Virus record (IMG/VR): IMGVR_UViG_3300034106_000235 | Coordinates: 1 to 35,993 of that record | Length of the DNA: 35,993 nucleotides | Reading direction: 5' to 3' (one strand) | DNA from: a virus | Shown: positions 21,499-26,502 of the stretch, piece by piece | Position numbering within the stretch: position 1 is the first letter of the stretch | Layout of the letters: every line of letters starts with the position of its first letter | Notes under the pieces: model-generated | What the model was told of the DNA's origin: nothing | Seen by the model: the letters and a program-made list of their open reading frames with translations, nothing else | The model's database searches: none | Made by a program: the position numbers and the translations under genes

Positions 21499-22599
21499 TT
21501 ATTGACCTAAAGAATAGTCACGCGCAAGAGTTAAACCACTACTCTCTTTGCGTGTGAGCGTGTCAATGAGGTCTTTAGATTCTTTGGGCAATAGCTTTGC
21601 TGCTTCAGATGGACTAATTAGTTCGCTAGTAACCAACTTATCCGCAGGGATACCAGCGTCGTGTAATTGATTCTTTGCGTCGTTCTCGTCAATCCACTTG
21701 CGGTACGCACGCTTAGGTTGCATCTGCCATCCCTTAATCACCTCACCAGCCTCAATGCGAGTGACAGCGTGAGCACGCACAGCGTCGATGAACTTCTCAA
21801 CGAGTGGAGCGCGTTCTAATAGGTCTGCAATAACTTCTGGCGCGAGAGCTGTAAGAGCAGCGTTAACACCTTCTTTGTTTAGGTGCTCAATGCTTGGGTA
21901 TGCAGCAATGACTTCGAACCCTTTACGCTGTGCAGGACACACCGCCTTCGCTGGACACCATTGGCATCCATCCTCTGTTGGCGTGGGTTCGGTGTCACCC
22001 TTCTTGATCGCTTGGATCGCTGGAGTTAACCTCGTCGCTGCCCAATCGTTCAACTCTTTGAATGTGATCTTGTGAGTGCGAGGTTCACCGTGGTGAGGCT
22101 GAATGATCGACAGCTCGATGTTGCTGAACTCTGTCTTTGCGTGACGCATCGCACCGATGGCGTATATCTTCATCTGGTCTGAGTCAGCGTCCACATAGCC
22201 ACGACCAGTCTTCAAGTCTGCAATGACTAGGGTTGACTTCTCGTCGTTCCATGCCACCACATCGGCAGTACCGCCAAGTTCAATGTCCTTGTCCTTGTAC
22301 ACGGTTACATACTGCTCGACCTTTAGCGTTCCAAGACGCAACTCCAAGTCCCTGATGTGGTTCACATGAGCCATTGCAAAGTCAGCGTTCTGCTCTGTGA
22401 TCACAATGTCTTTGACGGTCTGACCGATCCAGTCGTAGGGGCTTGCGTTGGTGAGGTATGCAGTCTCAGCCACCTCATGTATCGCAGTACCGATCTGCGC
22501 AGCTTCACCTGCTGGCTGGTAAGGGATGTCGGCACAAAGCCTGACAGATGCAGGACAAGAGAGCCAGCGTGTTGCTGCCGATGGGCGTAGTTTGATCAT
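21499..22599 (-). CDS. Cas4/RecB-like PD-(D/E)XK nuclease (DUF2800)
   Basis: 366 aa. The N-terminal LRPSAATRWLSCPASVRLC contributes Cys15. Next come a conserved GTAIHEVAETA segment with His41, the nuclease core LGGTADVVAWN (Asp113) and LVIADLKTGRG (Asp128, Lys130), and the downstream motif DSDQMKIYAIGAMR with Gln142 and Tyr146. Three cysteines, CQWCPAKAVC (212, 215, 221), complete the four-Cys iron-sulphur site typical of Cas4/AddB-type nucleases. This fits DUF2800. It should degrade or process DNA ends in recombination or replication, or act on host DNA. It overlaps the small coiled-coil gene by ATGA. Confidence 0.9.
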   Translation of the reverse strand: MIKLRPSAATRWLSCPASVRLCADIPYQPAGEAAQIGTAIHEVAETAYLTNASPYDWIGQTVKDIVITEQNADFAMAHVNHIRDLELRLGTLKVEQYVTVYKDKDIELGGTADVVAWNDEKSTLVIADLKTGRGYVDADSDQMKIYAIGAMRHAKTEFSNIELSIIQPHHGEPRTHKITFKELNDWAATRLTPAIQAIKKGDTEPTPTEDGCQWCPAKAVCPAQRKGFEVIAAYPSIEHLNKEGVNAALTALAPEVIADLLERAPLVEKFIDAVRAHAVTRIEAGEVIKGWQMQPKRAYRKWIDENDAKNQLHDAGIPADKLVTSELISPSEAAKLLPKESKDLIDTLTRKESSGLTLARDYSLGQ

Positions 22600-22796
22600 T
22601 TATTGTTTTCCTGTAAATACAAAATTGTGTAGATGCGACCGCGCACTTCATTGGTGACTGCGTGACCGAGCTGCTCTGGATCGAGCAACTCAGAGAGCAA
22701 CTCGTCCCTAATCTTGAGTTTGGTTCTGGTGTCCTCCAGCTCCTTCGTCAGCCAGACAATGTGCTCGCGCATAGTGTTGCGTTCTTCGTCGTTCAT
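22596..22796 (-). CDS. Small coiled-coil protein
   Basis: 66 aa from ATG 22796 (MNDEERNTMREHIVWLTKEL), overlapping the resolvase stop by ATGA; a GTG at 22814 would add six residues but is unnecessary. A long N-terminal helix with heptad spacing (IVWLTKELEDTRTKLKIRDE) is followed by LLSELLDPEQLGHAVTNEVR. The function is unknown; it could be a dimeric partner for one of the neighbouring nucleases. Its stop overlaps the DUF2800 start, so translation is coupled within the recombination module. Confidence 0.72.
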   Translation of the reverse strand: MNDEERNTMREHIVWLTKELEDTRTKLKIRDELLSELLDPEQLGHAVTNEVRGRIYTILYLQENNK

Positions 22797-23263
22797 AACT
22801 GCTTCAACCCCCACATAGCAATGAGCACAGCCTCTGCGCGACCGTCGTGCTTAACCAACTTAAACCAGTCTTGTTTGTCTGGAAATAACTCCATTGCGCG
22901 GTGTCTGGATGCGTCCTTGCCGTAGCCCTTATTCATAGTCCTCGCCCAGACTGCTGGCTGGACATAAGTCACAGGCACTTGTAGCGCTGCCAGAACACCC
23001 TCAATGACCCCAGCAGAGCGTCCAAACGCAAAGGTAGAACTCACACCTTGGTTTGGCATTGAGCCGACCTTCTCGACTGCTGCATGAGTCGGGTTCATCT
23101 CCTTGATGATGCCCACCAAGGCTTGCGCAGACACTTGGCGCTTTGTCGTCTTACCGCGCTTAATCTCAACGATTGGCATATCGACTACCGACACCAGCAC
23201 GCCATCGACGATTAGAGCAAAAGCTCCGTTATTCCCGACATCACAGCCCATGCATCTAATCAT
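22793..23263 (-). CDS. RuvC-like Holliday junction resolvase
   Basis: 156 aa RNase-H-fold enzyme. Catalytic residues visible: Asp8 in IRCMGCDVGNNGAFAL, Glu64 in HAAVEKVGSMPNQG, and the C-terminal pair Asp140 and Glu144 in VKHDGRAEAVLIAMWG. The motif SSTFAFGRSAGVIEGVLAA and the segment VTYVQPAVWARTMNKGYGKD are also typical of RuvC-like phage resolvases. It should cut four-way junctions and resolve replication or recombination intermediates before packaging. The start overlaps the end of the HTH gene by eight bases. Confidence 0.9.
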   Translation of the reverse strand: MIRCMGCDVGNNGAFALIVDGVLVSVVDMPIVEIKRGKTTKRQVSAQALVGIIKEMNPTHAAVEKVGSMPNQGVSSTFAFGRSAGVIEGVLAALQVPVTYVQPAVWARTMNKGYGKDASRHRAMELFPDKQDWFKLVKHDGRAEAVLIAMWGLKQL

Positions 23264-23468
23264 TCTTGACCCCTAAAGACGCAATGCGTCCAGCGATCAA
23301 GCGATCTGTTGCGGTTCTGAGCTTCTCGATGGAGGAGACCAAAGGCACAGTATGCCCAGCCACCCATCGAGACATCTGGGCTTGGTCTATGCCAGCCTCA
23401 CGGCATATATCTGCCATCTTGAACCCCGCCTTTTCAGCGCGTTCTATTATTTCGGTTATGTAGTTCAT
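23256..23468 (-). CDS. Small HTH regulator (XRE/Cro-like), probably leaderless mRNA
   Basis: 70 aa: MNYITEIIERAEKAGFKMAD, then ICREAGIDQAQMSRWVAGHT, then VSSIEKLRTATDRLIA. A helix-turn-helix of the Cro/CI type (residues about 17-36) is followed by a short dimerisation-like helix. It is the first minus-strand gene and lies beside a 35-bp dyad, so autoregulation is likely. No Shine-Dalgarno site precedes ATG 23468. A -35-like TTGAGT (23502-23497) and a -10-like CATACT (18-base spacer) end only four bases before the ATG. The mRNA would then begin at or near the start codon, as for lambda cI from PRM. It should control the switch between the leftward and rightward early operons. Confidence 0.8.
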   Translation of the reverse strand: MNYITEIIERAEKAGFKMADICREAGIDQAQMSRWVAGHTVPLVSSIEKLRTATDRLIAGRIASLGVKND

Positions 23469-23503
23469 GTTGAGTATGTTAACCTAGAATTGATTAACTC
23501 AAC
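23469..23503. promoter_or_regulatory. Operator-like dyad overlapping the HTH-gene promoter
   Basis: GTTGAG (23469-23474) and CTCAAC (23498-23503) are perfect inverted arms, with inner TTAA copies offset by three bases. The dyad starts directly at the HTH gene's ATG and covers its probable -35 and -10, a natural site for autorepression. Confidence 0.55.
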
Positions 23504-23512
23504 AAGGCAGAC

Positions 23513-23549
23513 AAAAAAAGGGAGGCTAAGTCCTGTCACCTAGCCCCCC
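23513..23549 (-). terminator. Terminator hairpin reading leftward, upstream of the HTH gene
   Basis: On the minus strand GGGGGGCTA (23549-23541) pairs with TAGCCTCCC (23528-23520) with one G-T pair and a 12-base loop, followed by seven T. It is intrinsic-terminator-like but has no gene in front of it within 170 bases. It either ends a short leftward RNA started in the divergent region or is an attenuator for transcription entering the HTH/replication operon. Confidence 0.75.
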
Positions 23550-23592
23550 TGTTAAGGCAACTGCACCTCTTGCGGAGACATAAGGCACAGCC

Positions 23593-23614
23593 GACAGGGA
23601 AACTACACCCTGTC
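23593..23614. other. Perfect 7-bp hairpin GACAGGG/CCCTGTC
   Basis: GACAGGG (23593-23599) and CCCTGTC (23608-23614) with an 8-base loop, in the divergent early region. Together with the leftward terminator at 23513-23549 it could form the 5' structure of a roughly 100-130-base RNA. Confidence 0.45.
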
Positions 23615-23639
23615 ACTATGTATTTTATGGCGGTAATAG

Positions 23640-23674
23640 TTGACTAAACCATAGGGTATTGATTACTTAGTCAA
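23640..23674. promoter_or_regulatory. Operator-like dyad TTGACTAA...TTAGTCAA
   Basis: Perfect 8-base arms (23640-23647 and 23667-23674). The right arm lies between the -35 and -10 of the rightward promoter and the left arm lies upstream of it, well placed for repression. It differs in sequence from the GTTGAG dyad at 23469. Confidence 0.55.
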
Positions 23675-23686
23675 TTCATGTATGAT
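23659..23686 (+). promoter_or_regulatory. Sigma70-like promoter of the rightward early operon
   Basis: -35 TTGATT (23659-23664), 16-base spacer, -10 TATGAT (23681-23686). Transcription would start near 23693, giving a leader of about 27 bases that carries AAGGAG in front of ATG 23720. It is overlapped by a dyad and is probably controlled by the HTH regulator or a host factor. Confidence 0.65.
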
Positions 23687-23719
23687 TGGCATATCAACAA
23701 CCGAAGCTAAGGAGCAAAC

Positions 23720-23899
23720 ATGAAAGTCGTAGAAGTTTATTGCCAAGAGGAAAAATTCAATTCTCGCCTTAATTGCACCGTATCAGGTGCATGGATTGCT
23801 GTTTACGACAATGGCATTGAACTCGCCATCTGCCGTGACTATGAGGCATCAAGCGCTAAAGAAGCATTAGCCATCTTGAATAATGAGGTGACAGCATGA
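23720..23899 (+). CDS. Small early protein, 59 aa
   Basis: Translation MKVVEVYCQEEKFNSRLNCT, then VSGAWIAVYDNGIELAICRD and YEASSAKEALAILNNEVTA. Beta strands are followed by a C-terminal helix; no known motif was recognised. It is the first gene of the rightward operon, preceded by AAGGAG seven bases before the ATG and by a good promoter. Its end carries the sequence GAGGTGACAGCATGA, coding EVTA-stop and overlapping the next start; the same cassette occurs at the end of the next gene. Such small first-in-operon proteins often act against host functions, but nothing here shows a target. Confidence 0.78.
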   Translation: MKVVEVYCQEEKFNSRLNCTVSGAWIAVYDNGIELAICRDYEASSAKEALAILNNEVTA

Positions 23900-24347
23900 G
23901 AGTAATGCACTTAAACAAATACGGTTCTGGCATGACATCCAGAACTGCTTGCGGTAGAAACATACTGCGCACACCAATGTCAGGTAACTGGTCTGAGTTC
24001 AAGGCAGATCAGTATCAATGCGCGAAGTGCGCAGCCAGCAAACAAGCAGATTTTTTCACACGCATCGACGCAAAGAAAGAGGTGACAGCATGAATTCATC
24101 AACACAAACTCTTAATGTTGGAGTTATTGGAAGTTCTCCACAAGGTTTAGTTTTGCGTTTTCCTTATGGCTTTTACAGCTTTAAAAAAGTGCTTCAGCGT
24201 TGGAGTTCTGCCAAATACATCCCACCATTTTTAGACATGGATGGAAACCAGTTAATGCAAGCCATCATTCCTTGGGAAGTTGCTCGCACAGAAAACATTT
24301 CTCTTTCACAACCTTATCAATGGATTATTGATGAGGTGACAGTATGG
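23884..24347 (+). repeat. Three copies of the TGAGGTGACAGCATGA start/stop cassette
   Basis: Copies at 23884-23899 (TGAGGTGACAGCATGA), 24079-24093 (GAGGTGACAGCATGA) and 24332-24347 (TGAGGTGACAGTATGG). The first two form a gene end (EVTA-stop), a Shine-Dalgarno site and the next gene start in one piece. The third has one change in the core and TGG in place of TGA, so the frame reads through. Confidence 0.85.
23896..24093 (+). CDS. Small zinc-ribbon-like early protein, 65 aa
   Basis: MRVMHLNKYGSGMTSRTACG, later YQCAKCAASKQADFFTR. His5 or a nearby residue, Cys19, Cys42 and Cys45 (CAKC) form the H/C...CxxC pattern of small phage zinc ribbons. Overlap with the gene before is ATGA. It ends with the same EVTA-stop cassette as its predecessor. 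The function is unknown; DNA, RNA or protein binding through a zinc knuckle is plausible. Confidence 0.78.
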   Translation: MRVMHLNKYGSGMTSRTACGRNILRTPMSGNWSEFKADQYQCAKCAASKQADFFTRIDAKKEVTA

Positions 24348-24416
24348 AATCACAACGCACCCTACAACCCTCAATTCCTTGGCGCACAACCCGCACGCGC
24401 TGGTGAAGATTATTAA
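24090..24416 (+). CDS. Early protein, 108 aa, with apparent stop-codon loss
   Basis: MNSSTQTLNVGVIGSSPQGL, then VLRFPYGFYSFKKVLQRWSS and WEVARTENISLSQPYQWIID. A beta-rich protein without recognised motif. It starts at ATG 24090 inside cassette 2. At 24332-24347 the frame crosses cassette 3, where TGA has become TGG, and continues for another 23 residues (WNHNAPYNPQFLGAQPARAG) to 24416. That tail is read from DNA which in another frame encodes a possible 20-aa peptide. The ancestral end was probably DEVTA-stop. The start frame upstream of 24090 also stays open but lies over the previous gene. Confidence 0.75.
   Translation: MNSSTQTLNVGVIGSSPQGLVLRFPYGFYSFKKVLQRWSSAKYIPPFLDMDGNQLMQAIIPWEVARTENISLSQPYQWIIDEVTVWNHNAPYNPQFLGAQPARAGEDY
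24344..24406 (+). CDS. Possible 20-aa overlapping ORF or relic
   Basis: ATG 24344 follows the cassette GAGGTGACAGT and translates MESQRTLQPSIPWRTTRTRW to TGA 24404-24406. It lies out of frame inside the 3' end of the 108-aa gene. The Shine-Dalgarno site is as good as in cassettes 1 and 2. It may be a relic of a gene that once followed, or a very short peptide; the evidence is only the cassette. Confidence 0.3.
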   Translation: MESQRTLQPSIPWRTTRTRW

Positions 24417-24429
24417 AGGAGAAAACAAA

Positions 24430-24663
24430 ATGCTAGAAGACCTATTCAGATTCAAGTGTGAGGTAGAAGGGGTAACTCTCGTCTGCTTCCTAGAACACGA
24501 ACCCGAAGAACTTAACCACGGGGAAGCGCCAGACTTCCCTGAGTGCATGAATCTTGTCAATGCCTTTTGCGAGAAGATTGACATCGCCCATCTGCTTACG
24601 CAGTCCATCGTGGATCACATCTGCGAAGAAGCCCTCACACAACTTAACTCTGAAAGCGAATAA
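24430..24663 (+). CDS. Early acidic protein, 77 aa
   Basis: MLEDLFRFKCEVEGVTLVCF, then LEHEPEELNHGEAPDFPECM and NLVNAFCEKIDIAHLLTQSI. The start is ATG 24430 after AAAGGAG; the open frame further upstream has no ribosome site. It is acidic, with a beta N-terminus and a helical C-terminus, and contains four cysteines in no recognised pattern. Function unknown; the net negative charge would allow a DNA-mimic or inhibitor role, which is speculation. It is followed directly by the 47-aa membrane gene (one-base overlap). Confidence 0.75.
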   Translation: MLEDLFRFKCEVEGVTLVCFLEHEPEELNHGEAPDFPECMNLVNAFCEKIDIAHLLTQSIVDHICEEALTQLNSESE

Positions 24664-24806
24664 TGAAACATCAAAACTACACCGAAAATTTTGAAGTCGA
24701 TGGACCTTACCAAGACAACAAAATCAGCCTTGTGGATTGCGTCTTTATCTTCCTTGCTGGCGTAACCGTCGGTGTCATTGCATTTATTTTGATCACAGGA
24801 AACTAA
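24663..24806 (+). CDS. Single-TM early protein, 47 aa
   Basis: MKHQNYTENFEVDGPYQDNK, then one membrane span (LVDCVFIFLAGVTVGVIAFI) and a short end LITGN. The stop/start arrangement TAATG at its beginning and TAATATG at its end shows tight coupling. The C-terminal location of the span suggests a tail-anchored or N-in protein. Function unknown. Confidence 0.7.
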   Translation: MKHQNYTENFEVDGPYQDNKISLVDCVFIFLAGVTVGVIAFILITGN

Positions 24807-24807
24807 T

Positions 24808-25068
24808 ATGTCAGTAGAAAAGAAAATCAAAGAGATGGTCTTAAAGTACATCCTTGCTGCCGAAGGCAAAGCCAGAATCATGTCGCCACAAGACATCGGT
24901 AAACTGGTAAGCGAAGCAGCTCACAAAGGTGCAATGATGGGTTACGACGCTGGAATGCAGATGGCACGACGCGCTCACGGCAACGAGTTGGAGATCGCAG
25001 AGCTGACCGTCAAGGAGTTGACCGAGCGCGTCAAAGAGTTAGAGATGCAAATGATTGCGCAGCAATGA
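24808..25068 (+). CDS. Early helical protein, 86 aa
   Basis: MSVEKKIKEMVLKYILAAEG, then KARIMSPQDIGKLVSEAAHK and a coiled-coil end (LEIAELTVKELTERVKELEM). The body is helical; the last 30 residues have clear heptad Leu/Glu spacing, so it probably dimerises. No enzyme motif. It begins one base after the TAA of the membrane protein and ends with ATGA overlapping the 48-aa gene. Confidence 0.75.
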   Translation: MSVEKKIKEMVLKYILAAEGKARIMSPQDIGKLVSEAAHKGAMMGYDAGMQMARRAHGNELEIAELTVKELTERVKELEMQMIAQQ

Positions 25069-25211
25069 CTGAGGTCAAAACAAAGTGGGTAACACCGCCA
25101 CCGTGGGTAACGCTACGCACCAAGTGCGAGACCCTTGGCGTGTGTCAGTCCAAGGAAAAAGTGTTCTGCATAAACTGCCCAAGGTTAAAACGCAATGCGA
25201 AAAAGAAGTAA
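25065..25211 (+). CDS. 48-aa four-cysteine zinc-finger-like protein
   Basis: MTEVKTKWVTPPPWVTLRTK, then CETLGVCQSKEKVFCINCPR and a basic tail (LKRNAKKK). Cys21, 27, 35 and 38 in the pattern C-x5-C-x7-C-x2-C should bind zinc. The basic tail fits nucleic-acid binding. It starts on an ATGA overlap and overlaps the next gene by 17 bases. Confidence 0.75.
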   Translation: MTEVKTKWVTPPPWVTLRTKCETLGVCQSKEKVFCINCPRLKRNAKKK

Positions 25212-25671
25212 ATACAAACCCAAAGGAGTCAGACTAGATGTCGCCACTTGGGTGATCAATGGCTTTAAGCCAGTCTCCGCTACTGGCAGCGCGGTACTCG
25301 ATCTAAAGATAAAGAACCATAGTGCCTTGGAAGCGCTCAGGACGGGTCATGCAAAGCGTTATGACATCGACTCCATCATCTCTGCCCTCAATGTCTCCGA
25401 AGCCCTCTCAAGGCTTGGCATTGGGCATGAATACAAAGACGAGATAAAAGAAGGTCAAGACGCATTGCTGGAGTTGTCTCGCAGAGGTATCAATCGTCAA
25501 GACAGGTTTGTGGCGAAGGCATCGGAGTTGATGGCAATAAATTACGGCATGGAGCTGCACGACGCACAGCTCGACATCACCACCATCGCCCAGCTAGAGA
25601 AGGCGCTCGATATTGTTACCAATGAGATAAAGTCGCGTAGAGCCAGAGTCATTGAGGAGAAGACGGTATGA
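25195..25671 (+). CDS. Conserved phage protein, 158 aa
   Basis: The basic N-terminus (MRKRSKYKPKGVRLDVATWV) is followed by IKNHSALEALRTGHAKRYDI, a helical core (IISALNVSEALSRLGIG) and EIKEGQDALLELSRRGINRQ. The C-terminal helices include MELHDAQLDITTIAQLEKAL. I recognise similar proteins in early regions of proteobacterial phages; none has a function known to me. The mainly helical fold with a basic N-terminal tail could bind nucleic acid. It is the largest gene of the rightward operon. Confidence 0.8.
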   Translation: MRKRSKYKPKGVRLDVATWVINGFKPVSATGSAVLDLKIKNHSALEALRTGHAKRYDIDSIISALNVSEALSRLGIGHEYKDEIKEGQDALLELSRRGINRQDRFVAKASELMAINYGMELHDAQLDITTIAQLEKALDIVTNEIKSRRARVIEEKTV

Positions 25672-25862
25672 GGAAACCAATAAACATCTCAGTCCCGCAA
25701 CGCAATGTAGGGGGCGAGGAAATTAAACCCAGAAAAAAGCCTTGGATTGGATTGTCTGAGACAGACATCAACGCACTTAAACACAGTCTTCCTGATCTCT
25801 ACTATTGGGTTGATGTGGTCAGGGCAACAGAAAGAATATTGAAAGAGAAAAACAATGCGTAA
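25668..25862 (+). CDS. Small early protein, 64 aa, paralogue of the next gene
   Basis: MRKPINISVPQRNVGGEEIK, then PRKKPWIGLSETDINALKHS and LPDLYYWVDVVRATERILKE. The motif KKPWIGLSETDIN is shared with the following gene (KKPWVSLTEEQIH), so both carry a small related helical module. Function unknown. ATGA overlap at its start, 8-base overlap at its end. Confidence 0.75.
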   Translation: MRKPINISVPQRNVGGEEIKPRKKPWIGLSETDINALKHSLPDLYYWVDVVRATERILKEKNNA

Positions 25863-26025
25863 AGAATCAGAAGACGACGACGACATCCAAAGCTACAAAA
25901 AGCCGTGGGTATCCCTCACCGAAGAGCAGATACACGAGTGTATCCATTACGCCAAAGGAGGTTGCGAGATCGAGCAGACCGCGAGGAATATCGAGTTGAA
26001 ATTAAAGGGGCTTAACTATGATTGA
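25855..26025 (+). CDS. Small early protein, 56 aa
   Basis: MRKESEDDDDIQSYKKPWVS, then LTEEQIHECIHYAKGGCEIE and QTARNIELKLKGLNYD. The acidic N-terminus is followed by the KKPWVSLTEEQI helix-turn motif also present in the gene before it. The second part is a short helical hairpin. The start lies inside the end of the previous gene and its own end overlaps the membrane gene by eight bases. Function unknown. Confidence 0.72.
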   Translation: MRKESEDDDDIQSYKKPWVSLTEEQIHECIHYAKGGCEIEQTARNIELKLKGLNYD

Positions 26026-26134
26026 AGTACTACACAGTATCTTGACCTTATTTGTTTTGCTGTTTACTGGCGCTTGCATAGGCGTGGCAGTTATCTTTGC
26101 AGTTTTATACATGAGTCTGGACAAGGACAAATGA
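26018..26134 (+). CDS. Single-TM early protein, 38 aa
   Basis: MIEVLHSILTLFVLLFTGAC, then IGVAVIFAVLYMSLDKDK. Almost entirely one long hydrophobic helix (residues 5-31) with a charged C-terminal end. AAAGGGG lies a short distance upstream. The stop overlaps the start of the winged-helix-like gene (ATGA). Function unknown. Confidence 0.68.
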   Translation: MIEVLHSILTLFVLLFTGACIGVAVIFAVLYMSLDKDK

Positions 26135-26502
26135 AGTCCACCAGAATGCCTAAGCTGGTCAACCTGATCACTCAGAAGGGTTACACCGCGGTTGAGCTTT
26201 GCGAGTTATTGCATTGCACGATTAGGTCTAGCAGAGACATGATCCAAAGACTCAGAGCAGAAGGCAATGTCCACATTCAGTCGTGGCGTAAGACGAGTGT
26301 GACGCAATGGTCTGCTGTTTATAGGTACGGCATTGGAGTCGATGCAGAGAAACCTGAGCCTGTGAGCAGCAGCTCTCGGTTGCGTAAGCACCGATCCAAA
26401 GAAGATGCCGACACAAAGGAAAGAAGACTAGCCAAGCAGAGACAGCTCAAGCGTAAGGTCAAGCGCGACCCGTTGACTGCTGCCTTTTATGGGGATGTGT
26501 GA
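26131..26502 (+). CDS. Winged-helix-like DNA-binding protein, 123 aa
   Basis: From ATG 26131 (MKSTRMPKLVNLITQKGYTA). An N-terminal HTH (GYTAVELCELLHCTIRSSRD) and recognition helix (MIQRLRAEGNVHIQSWRK) continue into a beta wing (SAVYRYGIG), a common phage regulator fold. The last 45 residues are strongly basic and Ser/Arg/Lys-rich (SSRLRKHRSKEDADTKERRL). Possibly the regulator that starts late transcription. It is the last gene of the rightward operon and ends one base before the stop of the opposing 791-aa gene; no terminator is visible between them. Confidence 0.78.
   Translation: MKSTRMPKLVNLITQKGYTAVELCELLHCTIRSSRDMIQRLRAEGNVHIQSWRKTSVTQWSAVYRYGIGVDAEKPEPVSSSSRLRKHRSKEDADTKERRLAKQRQLKRKVKRDPLTAAFYGDV

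Noticed and set aside
23560-23640. Possible tRNA-like fold in the early intergenic region
   Set aside because: Only simple hairpins are present; no acceptor stem, T-loop or anticodon arrangement could be built.
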